Source of the DNA: Eretmocerus hayati
Lineage: Eukaryota > Arthropoda > Insecta > Hymenoptera > Aphelinidae
Length of the DNA: 64,000 nucleotides
Reading direction: 5' to 3'
Assembly (NCBI GenBank): GCA_029851415.1
Contig: CM056743.1
Span: forward strand, 16,360,727-16,424,726
Positions 1 through 10,881 of the stretch are shown here, piece by piece. Every line of letters begins with the position of its first letter. Within the stretch, counting starts at the first letter, position 1. The notes under the pieces are model-generated. The model saw nothing but the letters and a program-made list of their open reading frames with translations, searched no databases and was not told where the DNA came from. The position numbers and the translations under genes were made by a program.

Positions 1-64
1 TAGCACACCTCTCGTTTTGGTATGGTTGCGGTAGTTCCAGGAACTTGTATAATCTGGACGCATT

Positions 65-360
65 GTGAAGACCGAATTTGGAAAAAAAATTGTTAGTCAC
101 GGCATCATTGCAAAGACACTGCATTTCATGGTCTCAAAAGTTTCTCATGACTTGCTGTTGTTGGGATATCCTATAGTACCTGAAATGGTTTTGATTTTAG
201 TGAATCGCCCTTTCAATGTATGATAGTGAAATCTTAGCGAGATCAGGGTAAAGAGGTTTGTTTATCAGTAAATTTGTCAAGGCAGCTAGCTGATGAATTT
301 TTCATTGATCTTGACAAAAGTATAATGATTCAATTTTGCATGGATCAAAAGAGTTCATGA
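65..360 (+). pseudogene. Degenerate PSMG4-like (proteasome assembly chaperone 4) fragment
   Basis: Two consecutive open pieces resemble the small proteasome assembly chaperone PAC4/PSMG4, which in animals pairs with PAC3 to help build the 20S alpha ring. The first piece (65-217) contains HFMVSKVSHDLLLLG, like the family's conserved core strand. The second (247-360) contains GKEVCLSVNLS, followed by an acidic-hydrophobic tail and a TGA near where the family normally ends. Between them the reading frame must shift twice: 207-251 reads MYDSEILARSG in a third frame. The middle is about 20 residues shorter than I expect for the family. No start codon or N-terminal exon is visible, although it could lie left of the window. 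What I see are broken frames; the family assignment is inference from motif order and spacing. It could be a dead copy, or a real gene with a very short intron or sequence errors. Confidence 0.35.
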
Positions 361-1670
361 GTATGAGTACATTTGGTAGTGTGGTGAAATTACTCCTGGA
401 TCAGTCAATCAACTGCTGTGATCCTTCATACGAATACTCACAGTACGAAAATTATTGTTCGGAGCATTCGAATTTAATATTACCAGCATGGATAATCAAA
501 CATTCCTGCTTGTTTTAATCAACATTGAGAAAGTCTCTTCTGATCCAACAACCTGGTTGAAATATGCTGTGAAAATCTGTGATAACTGATGCGTTCAGCA
601 AAATGATTTTGTTGGACCTTGTGAGTGAGCTTAAACTTTTGCAATTTCTGGAAGCGAGCTAGAATAGAGAAAATACTCCAACTATCTCAAACCTCAGTGG
701 CTAAACAGGTAGATGAAGATGGGCTATTTGAATCTGTAAAACGTTGACACTGAAATATGTGTGATATCTTTGGGCATTACTCAATCGATTTCGCCCAAAA
801 ATTATTAGACGGAAATGAGAATAAATCTGGAGGGTTCCTCAGTTCTGATTCATAACTTGTGAGCACATTAAAATTTAAAATTCTAACTCTCAATACACTT
901 GATATGCATGAGGGATTTGCAAACACCTGATTCCGAGCAAACATTGAAATAACCGATAATGAATACCTGATACCTTTGGCTTGTTGTTGTCATAATCTTG
1001 CTACATCTTTTCAGCGTGGAGAGTGAATGGTGATTTGCAATTGATACAAGAGAAGCTTCTGTGAAGATAGATGAGATGTTGGATGTTTTAGCAAGTGCAT
1101 CATGCTGATTGCTGATTCTTCATTCTTGATGCTTCTTGAGGTTGGCTTCAGAAGCTTCAGGTACCGATACTGAATTTCAGGATACACTCAATTTTGATGG
1201 TACAAAAGCAACTCCTGTTACTCCATCATCTTCATCTACTTACTGAATGGGTGAGTTTACTGAGGGCTCACTCCAAAGTACCCGAGAGCTCACTTTTTGT
1301 TGCTTAGAGACTTAGAGTTACTGAAGACTTGCATTTGAACGAGAACCTGAATAACAAAGAGTTGGTGCATTAGCTCAAGCCTTTGTTTTGGAATTTTCTG
1401 GTGGTATTGCTAGAAAGAAATGTCTGCCGGGCGACAATGATGCCTATGCTATATGATCCAATGGTTCCTGAGAAGTTTGATCTTGGCAGGGATAAGATCA
1501 ACCTGCTTGACACTTGAAATGACACTGTGACGATCTCCATCATCTGACATGTGTGGACTTTTATCGTATACTAGTCAGGAATTATTTTTTGTTTGGCAGA
1601 GCTGCTCTGGAGATTCTTGAAGGCCATCTGCCAGCTATAGCTTGTTTATTCTGTACAGATGTTTCATATA
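361..1670. other. Anonymous stretch with scattered coding-like scraps
   Basis: No gene can be supported. Short scraps read like protein, for example PEKFDLGRDKINLLD near 1470-1515. An acceptor-like TTTGGCAG near 1595-1602 is followed by AALEILEGHLPAIACLF near 1603-1655. Stops, mostly TGA, and frame changes separate these scraps, so they look like remains of one or more decayed exons on the plus strand. I do not recognise the protein. Confidence 0.25.
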
Positions 1671-2303
1671 CTGGATGATGAATGTGGGTGCTTGAGCGTT
1701 ATCCACCAATATGTTCTTCATGAGTTTCCGGAGGTACCCTAGAAAGACAAACCAATGACCACGAGCAATGGCAGGAGTAGTTGTAACGGTTATGATTCGT
1801 TCAGCAAGAGTTGACAGGTTGGAAATGAATTCAGAATGATTCCATTCCCTACTAACACGAGAAAAACACTGTTTGCCAGAAATATGGATTTTCTATCACA
1901 AAAATTCTTGGATTTCATTCAGTGGAATTGATGTACACAAAGGTTTCCCGAATAAATTCGCTTCTGCCAAGTTCAGGAGGATGATGTACCTTTGAATTTG
2001 GCATCCGGACCTAGTGCGGGGTCCTCGGGACCATCACTAGGTGAATCAGGCGATACACAGCAACTTTACCGGACTGCAACGTCGACGAGAAATATTTGTC
2101 GCCGTCGCTGTCGTCGTCATCGCACCTGGTGGGGTGTCCTCGGAAGCATCACCAGGGCAAACACACAGCAACACTACCTGGCTGCACCGTCGACGAGAGA
2201 TATTTATCGCCGTCGCTGTCGTCATCGCACCTACCGCAGTGTCCTCGAGAGCATCACCAGGGCAAATACACAGCAACACCACCCTGACTACACCATCGAC
2301 TAG
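1671..2303 (+). pseudogene. Decayed reading frame running into a minisatellite
   Basis: One frame is largely readable for about 210 codons from LDDECGCLSVIHQYVLHEF (1671) to 2303, but it is interrupted by at least four stops (TAG, TGA, TGA, TAA) before 1990. It contains IPFPTNTRKTLFARNMDF and a Gly/Ser-rich piece (SGPSAGSSGPSLGES) before entering the 108-bp repeat, where it becomes Arg-rich and clearly repeat-derived. I do not recognise the protein. The stop density is lower than chance for this base composition but too high for a working exon, which suggests an old gene remnant. An expressed gene with several small introns is less likely, because no good GT donors flank the stops. Confidence 0.3.
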
Positions 2304-2330
2304 AGATATTTGTCGTCGTCGACGATCTGC
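2010..2330. repeat. Minisatellite, about 108-bp unit, three copies
   Basis: The phrase GTCGACGAGA followed by a GATATTTRTCGYCGTCGCTG-like block recurs at 2081, 2189 and, diverged, at 2295, giving periods of 108 and 106 bp. Each unit also carries a GCATCACCAGG or GCATCCGG phrase and an ACACAGCAACA phrase. The block is GC-rich and full of GTC/GAC triplets. This makes overlapping open frames on both strands; those frames are by-products of the repeat, not genes. Confidence 0.75.
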
Positions 2331-2599
2331 TTTACCATTGGTAACCTACGACCACCCGGGCCAACTCCGCGCCAACCTGAACGGTGCACCCGGGTGTGGT
2401 GAGTCAACTGTCGACGACAACCTGGGCTGTCATCGCCGTCGCTCAGATGCACTGGCGTCGGCTGTATCCGCAGCAGAACGACGACCACGGAGTACGAGCC
2501 CAAAACGGGCTATAGACGACTGTACTCGATAGAAAAAATTGCATCTCGCGTCGTGTCGTGTCATGAGATATATGTCGTAGCGGGTTGTCTGTCGTCGCC
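2331..2599. other. GC-rich unique stretch between two minisatellites
   Basis: About 270 bp of GC-rich sequence containing two CCCGGG sites and continued GTCGAC or CGTCG phrases related to the preceding repeat. Open frames exist on both strands but none has a recognisable domain. It is probably a diverged extension of the repeat region. Confidence 0.4.
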
Positions 2600-3530
2600 C
2601 ATAGGAGCTTCTCTTATCCATGGGAAATTCTCGCGTGCGTGAAAAAATTCTCAACTCAGAGCACGTGAGGCCCGCAGTTCACCTCGACCATGTCAATTTC
2701 TGCGTGCGCAAGCATCTTCCAACTGAGCGTACGCGAAGCTCAGAATCAGGGGCTCCTCTCGGCCGTGATAAATTCTTGCAGGAACGACAAGTTCTCCAAT
2801 TCAGCCTACGCGGGTCCCAGAATCAGAAGCTCCTCTGAGTTGTGGGAAATTCTCGCGTGCGCGAAAAATTTACCAGCTCAGCGCGCGCGAGACCAAGATG
2901 AACATCTGATGTTCGACCTCCCGCACGCTAAGTTGGAAATTTCCCTCGCACGCGAGACAACCGAGAGGAGCTTTTGGTACTGGGTCTCACGCACGCGAGG
3001 AATTTCCTTGATGAAAATGAATCCTGACACTTGAGTTGCCCGAACGTTCAGTTGGAAATTCCTCGCGCACGCGAGAATTTGCCATGGTCGAGGTGAACTG
3101 CGGGCCTCGTGCTCTGAGTTGAGAATTTTTTCGCGCACGCGAGAATTTCCCATGGATGAGAGAAGCTTCTCATGTTGGGTTTCGTGTGCGCTGAGTTGAG
3201 AATTTTTTTCGCGCACCCAAGTATTCTCCACGGCCGACATAAGCTTCTGATTCCGGTTTTCGCGTACACTAAGTGTCGGAATTCTCGCGCACGCGAGAAA
3301 TTTCTATGGTTGAGGTGAACTGCTGAAGTTTCGATGTTGAGCCGCGCGCACGCTAAGTCGGGAATTTTTCGCGGACGCGTGAATTTCCCATGGCCGCGCA
3401 AAGCTTCTGATGTTGGGTCTCGCGTAGGCTGAGTTGGAACACTCTCGCGCACGCGAGGAATTTCCATGATCGAAGTGAAGTCCCAAACTTGGATCTAGCG
3501 TAAGTTGGAAAATTTTTTCCAACTTGCCGT
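2600..3530. repeat. Head-to-head minisatellite, about 75-bp unit
   Basis: A unit of about 75 bp is built around GAGAATTTTTTCGCGCACGCG, then AGAATTTCCCATGG, then an AAGCTTCTGAT-like block. It occurs repeatedly: TTGAGAATTTTTT starts near 3118 and again near 3194, 76 bp apart. From about 2600 to 2890 the units read in one orientation. From about 2930 to 3530 they read in the reverse complement, so the array is an inverted repeat of tandem repeats. CG dinucleotides are unusually frequent (CGCGCACGCG), against an AT-rich background. Overlapping open frames on both strands share repeated peptide phrases and are products of the repeat. Confidence 0.8.
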
Positions 3531-4319
3531 ATTATGTTGCCGGGATGATTTCGAGCTCTTTCATCGGTTCAATACACATGAAACATCTCATAACCTCGAA
3601 GGCATTACACTCATGGTACATTACACAACAATCGATTGCCGCCAAATTCCAAACATCACAAACGTAATGATGAGAGTGACTTTTTCCATTGGAAGTTACA
3701 AAATCTGAGAACTATCACAAAAATTTTGAAAAACTTTTCTGAAAATACAAAATTTTCCCTAACCCCCTGTTACGGCATGTACACACCTTTTGAAACACGG
3801 TGTATATGGCCCCCTGCGTGAAAATCCTGTTTCCATCCTCGAGTGAGATCCAAATTCCGTGAGAAAATTGCAATTACCTTGATTGGAGAATATTGCAGAA
3901 TATCCCGATACTCCAGCGCTTGAATGTCTGACCAAACCTTGACATAACTACTGGAGTATACTTCGAGATTCAACAGAGACAAATACAGACCGATACGAGT
4001 CGAGTCATGAGTGGGCGGCTTGATGATCGGGGGAACGCAGAGGAGCCTTCATTCAAGGAATGGAAGTATCATTAACCAGCGTGAAAGAACTTGGAGTCCA
4101 TGTACATTCCTGTTGGAATTTTTGACAATCTAGGAAGACTTGTTATGAGAATAATAGGAGGCATCAGAAAACTATCCAGATTCGAGGCACTCTCGAAGAG
4201 AAATGAATTAATGCAAAGTCCCCTAAATTATCAGAGAAGATGATTCTTCCCTGACAACTATTTTTCGTGTGTACCTTTCAAGGATATCATGATTGAGTTG
4301 AAGAATATTGAGGTCTTAT
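3531..4319. other. Anonymous AT-rich stretch
   Basis: Nothing assignable. Only short chance open frames are present, with no repeat structure obvious by eye. Confidence 0.5.
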
Positions 4320-5804
4320 ATGTCGGAAAGAGATGGGGGTATCAGGACCTTCTTGACCATTCCTATAGTGTTTGAAGGATATTCGCAAGACATGTTAATG
4401 CAAGACGAACATCGCGTGGAATATTGATTAGTTGAGTGGAGTTCGAATTCGGGGATTAATCGCACGAGTATTTCGAATTGATGGAAAGTCATGACATTAG
4501 ATCTCATCCATATCGACGAGAATGTCATTTCAAGATACCATGATTATCTTCGAAAGGTACATCCTCCTGATCCGTTCATTCTTGAAAATCGTGTCCATCA
4601 TCATTCAGCTCCACCCCATTCAGTTGACAGCCCCAATCGAAGTATCTACATACCTATAAGAGTATTTTTCTACCGCATGTGAACCATCTATCATCAATAG
4701 TGATACTATACTTGCATGGGGTCATCGTCTGCAAAGAAATGAGCATCCGTAGAACCATCGTAACATCAGAACTGGAGAATTGAGGATAGTAATAGGCTAT
4801 TGACAAGGTTGATGTCGAGTTTCTCAAGTGATTGAATCAAACACGTGACACTCCGATTATCGATTAAGTCATGGGGATGGTGTGGAGTTATTGTTTTTTA
4901 TTCGGAATCATCAACCCACGTGACTGGAACATCGCGACAGATGCAGCACCCTTCGGCGAAATGGGATGCATTGATGATGTATCAGCCAGAAATGAATCAA
5001 AATGGAGGATGGATGGTTATTCTTTGCACTCATACTACGATTGATCGTTTGAATTATCTCATGAAGATGAGCTCACCAGATCGATGTCTCATATCATGGA
5101 ACCCAGTGCGATGTGTAATAACTCCCAAGATTCTGAAGAAATGACCATTAATGTTAGTCAATGGGGAAATTCATGGAGAATGGTTCTCAGCCCTCTACTC
5201 TCACTGATTGGGAGATGAAATATTTCAACCCGTCGCTTATCTCGATATTAAGTTGAACAAACCTCAGATAGGATACCTCTCAGGATTGCTGCGAGAATAA
5301 TTTGAGAAATCTCAGCGCATGCATCGTTCATTGCTGAACTATCTATCTCCTCAAAAGTTGAGCGATGCGTGAATTGATGACTCATACAGTTCAAAACTTC
5401 ATTCCGCGATGTCTCCATCGAATTCAGAACGAGGTAAAACTTGTATTGAAGATGCGGAATACTGCTTCATCGAAAGAAGTAACTCGTAGAGTCCTCTCTT
5501 TTCCTTTGGTGAAATGTATAGTTCGAAGCTAATGAGGATTCTTCTAGCTTCATCACTTGAATTCCTCCAGGCGGAGTGCTGCATCATCGGCAAAGGTTCA
5601 CAAATATTGCAAATAAATCGCATGTCTTGTTTAGAAGAATTTTTGACAGAAATGAGTGTTTTTCGGACTCTGGTTCAAGCTTCCATTGGTCGCAATTCAC
5701 TTATATCAGAATTTTTCTTCCAGTTGCGTGAGAAATTCCAAAAACTCATCATACTAAGCATAATCACTGAGCGTCTGTCTCTCTCCAGAAGTGCGAGCTT
5801 ATAG
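4320..5804 (+). pseudogene. Extended low-stop reading frame, unrecognised
   Basis: A single frame starting at an ATG (4320) stays mostly open for about 495 codons. Piece one (4320-4682) has two stops in about 120 codons. A stop-rich stretch (about 4680-4835) could mark an intron. Piece two (about 4840-5804) has about five stops in 325 codons, ending with an open run from 5514. Readable stretches include DLIHIDENVISRYHDYL, EIFQPVAYLDIKLNKPQIGY and GKGSQILQINRMSCLEEFL. Random sequence of this composition should show roughly three times more stops. I recognise no domain. The likeliest explanation is a mutated gene copy; a chance frame cannot be excluded, because this sequence is naturally rich in ATGA and TCAT words. 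Confidence 0.25.
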
Positions 5805-7200
5805 CTCAGTGCATTCACTCGATTGAACCCCCTTATTAATTCTGTCCACTACAGTGGATATCTCCGAGTAACATTTTTGAGAATTTTCATTTCACGTCAT
5901 GGAAACCTGGAAAAATTCCAAGAAACCTGTGGTAATCCTGGGAACACATCCCTTCAGGAATGAAATTTCTGTATGCCTAGACTTTGGGAGGAAATGGGAG
6001 AGATCAAAATTTTTCAATCGTAACTTCGACCTTTTTTTTTCATAATGTTCCAACTTTTTTTTATTTTTCGAATCAAAACATTTTCCCAAGCCCGGCGAAT
6101 GAGGTCTTGAGTGAGCGGGTCGATTGATATTCAAATCATGCATACTAGAGCCCCTAATCCACTCATACTTCTATCAAGATTTCTCACCCTTCATACAACC
6201 AAGCAAATCCCAAGCAAATTGATGATTGCCAATAATACTATTAGTGTATGTAAGCCGGATAAAATCGGAACTTGACCCGGCACAACGAGCCTGGTAATCA
6301 CGGACGCCAGTCAATCAGCTCAAATGCAGCCTGAATCTCTCGGGAATCGGACAGGAATGGGAGAGCGTATCGTTTTACCGTCAGCCGCCCAACTGGAAAG
6401 CCATCCAACCGATCAACTCGGTAATCAAGATAGTAAAACGAAATTAAGTAGGAACAACGCTTGGCTGGGTGTAAAAAATACCTAATTACATGTCATTCAA
6501 GATCCGTGAGAGAGTAATTGAATGAAAAGTGAGAGGTCACTGCTTGTGCAAGCTTCAAGCGCCGATGCAGTTGAATCGGGGTATATTTGCACCCACTCTG
6601 GCTGAGCGAGGGAAGCGAGAACCTACAGGCATTTACTCGATTTGCGTGTGCAAGCCGAGCGAAATTGACCTACCCTTTCCCACTGTATTTCCACGTGGTA
6701 ATTACAAAAGCGCCCGAACGTCACGCTGGCGATCACGAAACTTGAGTTGAATCCTAGTTCGGCACAAAAAGTCGCACCATACCAAATTCTTCGGTCATGC
6801 TGTTCAGGATTCGCTGACGCAATTGCAAAGTCAGACTTTGCACAGCACTAGTGGTAAAGCTCAATGTGAGGTCAGACGAAGGCTTTGCTGGATACGAGTT
6901 TATATTGAGATATTTGAATGATCATACATCTTGTTGCTAGGAGATGAATCCAAAGGTCTGCAGTTGTATGCTGGTTGAATGGACTAGAAAGCTCTATATG
7001 ATGAGATTATTCAATCATAAGACGGTGCCGAATAATTTCAGGAATTACTACGTCTTTTCGAGAACATTTTTATAGGAGTAGGGGTAATCATTCTCCAGTC
7101 ATGTGTGATAAAATTCTGTTCCATACACTTAGGTGACGGGTCAAGTTCAGATTCTTCTGTCCAATTATATCGTATATTCTCGACATTGAAATTATTCGTA
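5805..7200. other. Anonymous stretch
   Basis: No gene, repeat or RNA can be supported. Short open frames occur on both strands without recognisable domains. Confidence 0.5.
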
Positions 7201-7268
7201 ACTGGTGAGAGTGAGATCAGAATTTGTGAATGTCCATATTCAGAAATTTGGATCTCACTCTCGCCAGT
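7201..7268 (+). other. Imperfect hairpin, about 34-nt arms
   Basis: CTGGTGAGAGTGAGATC (7202-7218) pairs with GATCTCACTCTCGCCAG (7251-7267) with one G:T-type exception. Pairing continues, with bulges, through AGAATTTGTGAATG against CATATTCAGAAATTT to a small terminal loop near 7233-7236. Length and mismatch pattern are compatible with a microRNA precursor or a tiny inverted-repeat transposon relic. No target-site duplication or partner copy was seen in the window. Confidence 0.5.
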
Positions 7269-9481
7269 CACACATACTTGCATGAATAGGAAAATATCTA
7301 AAACTCAAGATTTGAACATTTTCCCGTTACCATTACTTCTCTCCCATGATCGGCTCATTCCTCCCTACTTTTTCATCCAATCATCCCTCTATAATTCATG
7401 GGGATCCGCTAAGAATTTTCCCGAAGCTCTTTCACGCCTGAGAACAAGGTAGTAATAAATGAGTGAATATCACTCTCAGCTACGGGCTGGATCTTGAACG
7501 GATAATTCAACGGAAAGGCTCTCTGTTGAGACGGAATATTTTCTCGAATTTTCCCATACCATGTGCATCCAAGCCGGTCACACTGAAGACAAATTTTTTA
7601 GTATTCTCAAAATTTGTATAAGATCATTCTTGACGTTTCTGACTCATCATGGCCCCTCCTTCGGAATCATTTTGAATTAAGATCGTCATATTCTCTCAGT
7701 AGAATGGATACTTGTTGAATTCGATGCAGAATGGAATCCAGGATTCGACACACAACGAAATGCTAGTTTGAAAATATTTTGGAGATGCATCTGATCGTTC
7801 AATACTGTGCATTCAAGATGGATGTGGATCAAATTCAGAATTATCACAGAAGATTGACCCCCCGATATGGAGTGAAACGGAATTCGAAATCAGTTCTGAG
7901 GGAAAGACTGATGGAATTATATGATAGATTCTATGTCAGGATGCCACAGAGTTTTGATCAAAGTCTATCTCGGGAGTCAATCCCAGAATCATAAAGCTCC
8001 TACAAGGATGGAAAAATGACAAACAATACCAGGAAAAGTATAATTTATGAGAAAATCGAGCTCTTTCTCCATATTTGATACTTATTTCGAGTTTATAGCA
8101 ATGTTGGAACCGAATGTAATCAAGAGAGGGTTTCAAGATGAGAAAGTTGCTGAATAATATCGTTGTGCGATGCGCTGATGGTGCGGTATTGCAGTATAAT
8201 GGAGGAAGCAGAGGCTGGCAAAATTCGTTCCGATAATAGTTTCATGGTAGGTGGACATAATGTTCGCGGCTAGAGTAGCAGTGTCTACCGCGGTTTGGAT
8301 GAATCAGAGCAAGGGCCAACATAGATCGCATCTGCGCACTGCAAATACATTATAATAGCAAAATTCCATTTGGTGCTTGCAAACGAATTTCGACCAACAT
8401 TTGCTCATCCCATTGCATGAATATGGATATTCCAAACTCGAGCAAATATTAGGTTCGCCAACTCATTTCCTTGTTCTGTTTGACCCAATGATTTTTGATG
8501 ATTGAATAGTGTTATGTGTGTTAATTCATACATTCAATCACGAGTCTCTGTACAATTCAATACTAGTTAGTGAATTTCACACGAATGCACAGCAGTTCCG
8601 TATTGCTCTCATTGATTTATCTCGTTTCGAATATCTCATCGCATGATGAATATGAGTATAATTCGTATAATGGTATATGGGTGATTTCGCCGTAAGTGAG
8701 ATTTTTTGGGGCTAAAATCGTCACGAGGAGTGATTTGGGTAAGAGAATAATTTCAGCCACAGACGATTTTGAGTGTCTCATATTACTTGATTTCCACTTG
8801 TTCCGGTACAGAGTAGAAATATCTAGAGCTACGTATCTCAAGATTGAACCCAGAGGAAGAGATGCAAAGTTTCAGGTATCCGAGACGGAAAGGATTTTTG
8901 TCTCGAAAACTATTCCCACGCTTCGACAACCAATCGTAGACTTTTTCCCGAATAGATATCATCTGATCCAAGGGAATACTTTCAAAAAATATGTATGACA
9001 AAGTGATACAACACTTTAGCGAGTAGCACAACACGGGGACGAAAAGGACAAAGGATTCTGTACACTATTCTGGAAACACGTTTATGCGATGTACCTGGGT
9101 GTAGATTCGAGTTTTCGGCTACTGTTGCACATAGATTAGGTGTATTTTGATATCTAGGAATCAATTTCATTGGTTAGAAAGACTCAATAGACAATCGGGG
9201 ACTTCGTCGACCTAATCAGTACTGTGCAAGCAGTTTTGGTGCAAACCCGTCTTCAAAATATCGGATGGCCGTGCTCGAGCTGAGGGTTCAACTTTGATTC
9301 ATGAAGTTGTGGATTATGTTATTCGGAGTATAACGAATTGAAGTGCATAGCTATATGTAGAGATTCTTGACCCTGCATATGCGTCGTGATGAAGTCGAAA
9401 GTCGAAGGTGGGCTGGCACAGGGGATGGAATTGACATTCCAACCCCTTACAAAGTACTAAAAAATAAGGGAGACCGATCCA
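7269..9481. other. Anonymous stretch
   Basis: No feature can be supported. Candidate frames, such as those near 8620-9030, overlap on both strands and carry no domain I recognise. Confidence 0.5.
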
Positions 9482-9872
9482 TCAAATTCTGTTCGACTAG
9501 TTACATTTTCCCGAGTCAAAAGTCTGAATTTCCTTGCTAAAATGCCCCAGAACTCAAAAAATATTGAAATTTCCGAAAAATGACAAGGATACTTTCTTGT
9601 TCTGATGCAAAAATTTTATCAGATCAGTGAAGAAAATATTTAAGAATCAAGAAAAAATATCACCAGAAATTTATATAATTATATATATGCCCAATAGAAA
9701 TTTTCGACTTTTGATTTTTTTGGTTTACTAGTCCGATGTAATTTCTAAATCTGATCAAGAAAGTATTCATGTCATTTTTAGAGATTATCGATATGTTCAG
9801 AGTTCTGGGGCATTTTAGCAAGAAAACTCAGATTTTTGACCCGAAAAATGTATCTAGTCCAACGAGAATTGA
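9482..9872. mobile_element. Foldback MITE-like element
   Basis: The left arm (about 9482-9620) and the right arm (about 9730-9872) are inverted copies. Shared phrases on the two arms include TCAAATTCTGTTCGACTAG against the reverse of CTAGTCCAACGAGAATTGA, and an identical core TTGCTAAAATGCCCCAGAACTC. The arms differ at about one base in eight. The centre is AT-rich (ATATAATTATATATATG). The compact, non-coding inverted-repeat structure fits a foldback or MITE. I could not identify a convincing target-site duplication. Confidence 0.7.
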
Positions 9873-9974
9873 CGAAATGACCTGAAAATTTTTTGGGGGT
9901 ATTTCTTATGCTCTCGAGTAAAATGTCGTATAGATTTTGCGATTCGAAAGGAGGGACGCAAACCAGAGCATTAA

Positions 9975-9976
9975 TA
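9975..9976. repeat. Left TA target-site duplication
   Basis: TA immediately precedes the CAGTAGAATC terminus and matches the TA directly after the opposite terminus at 10880-10881. Confidence 0.7.
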
Positions 9977-10879
9977 CAGTAGAATCCGGTTATAACGAGT
10001 CCGGTTATAACGAGAATCCGGTTATAATGAGGAAATTTGGAAGATTTGGTTGGCCACCATGAAATATATGTGCAAACAGGTCCGGATATAATGATTCGGA
10101 TATAACGAGAATTCGGTTATAACGAGCAAAAATTTTGGCAAAATTAGGTTTTGGCACCGGCTATACCGAGCAAATCGATGTGAACGCCGTACAACTCTGA
10201 TTTCGGGAGCTGAAGAATCGAGGTAAACACGAGTATTAATGTGAATACACATGTAGTACGATTCTAGAGAGCAAAATGGATAGATCGAATACAAGGAAGG
10301 GACATTTCATGACGAGTGCAACCTCGTAATTTTGAACGCACCAGTGGAACTTCTCAGCTCCAATTTTCACTCTCTATCATGTGTATTCGTTCATTCTTAG
10401 CTTGCGGTTGTTTTTTCAACACGTTCGCTGCGGCAGAGCCCAACGGTGGGCCCTGCGTGTCTTTCCCCTAGTGCTAAGAATTTCTGCCTTGTGGGAATTA
10501 ATATTGAGCGGGGCCCACCGTTGGCCCCCGCCGCATCTGGCAAAAGATCATCGATTCCAGCCTCCGCACTGTACGTGTTCATTTATGACAAACGCGAATT
10601 CCTAAATATTGTATGTCCATACCATTGAGTGGGCTAATGCACATCTACGTCATTGTCGGTCTGTCGTCGTATTCTGACTGTTTTTTATCAATAGATATTT
10701 GAATTCTTGATAGAAGAGATTTACAAAGTCAAGATTAGTTTTTTCCATTGATCAGGGGTAGTTATAACGAAATCATATGAATTTGGGCCAATAAATACGG
10801 AGTCCGATTATAACGAGGTCCGGTTATAACGAGCATCTTTCTTCGGTCCCTTGAAGCTCGTTATGACCAGATTCTACTG
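9977..10879. mobile_element. Pogo/Tigger-like non-autonomous DNA transposon
   Basis: The left end reads CAGTAGAATCCGGTTATAAC and the right end is its inverted, slightly diverged copy, GGTCATAACGAGCTTC... ending ATTCTACTG. TA flanks both sides (9975-9976 and 10880-10881), the target duplication typical of the Tc1/mariner-pogo superfamily. Terminal CAGTARAATC with GGTTATAACGAG is a familiar style for Tigger-like elements. The GGTTATAACGAG phrase is repeated in tandem inside both ends (9986-10040, 10090-10125, 10800-10840). No frame inside resembles a DDE transposase, so the copy is probably non-autonomous. A second palindromic sequence is nested at about 10417-10545. Confidence 0.8.
10417..10545. 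mobile_element. Nested GC-rich palindrome, possible piggyBac-like MITE relic
   Basis: The left side begins CAACACGTTCGCTGCGG and contains CCAACGGTGGGCCC (10440-10453), which is exactly inverted as GGGCCCACCGTTGG at 10511-10524. The ACACGTTYGCTGCG opening matches the end of the TTAA-flanked element at 34431-34586, which suggests one family. The TTAA footprint is absent here (TCAA on the left), so this assignment is weak. It interrupts the Tigger-like element and is therefore younger. Confidence 0.45.
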
Positions 10880-10881
10880 TA
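10880..10881. repeat. Right TA target-site duplication
   Basis: TA directly follows the ATTCTACTG terminus and matches the TA at 9975-9976. Confidence 0.7.

Noticed and set aside
2041..2532. 163-codon Arg-rich protein
   Set aside because: It is a by-product of the GTC-rich 108-bp minisatellite, and frames are open on several strands at once.
1..5804. TGA read as tryptophan, because several frames continue sensibly through TGA
   Set aside because: TAA and TAG stops also interrupt the same frames, TGA is simply a common word in this sequence, and the PSMG4-like piece ends at a TGA where the family ends. Decay under the standard code explains it better.
7201..7268. bantam microRNA
   Set aside because: The TGAGATCA 8-mer is on the 5' arm and the rest of the sequence does not match; bantam is processed from the 3' arm.
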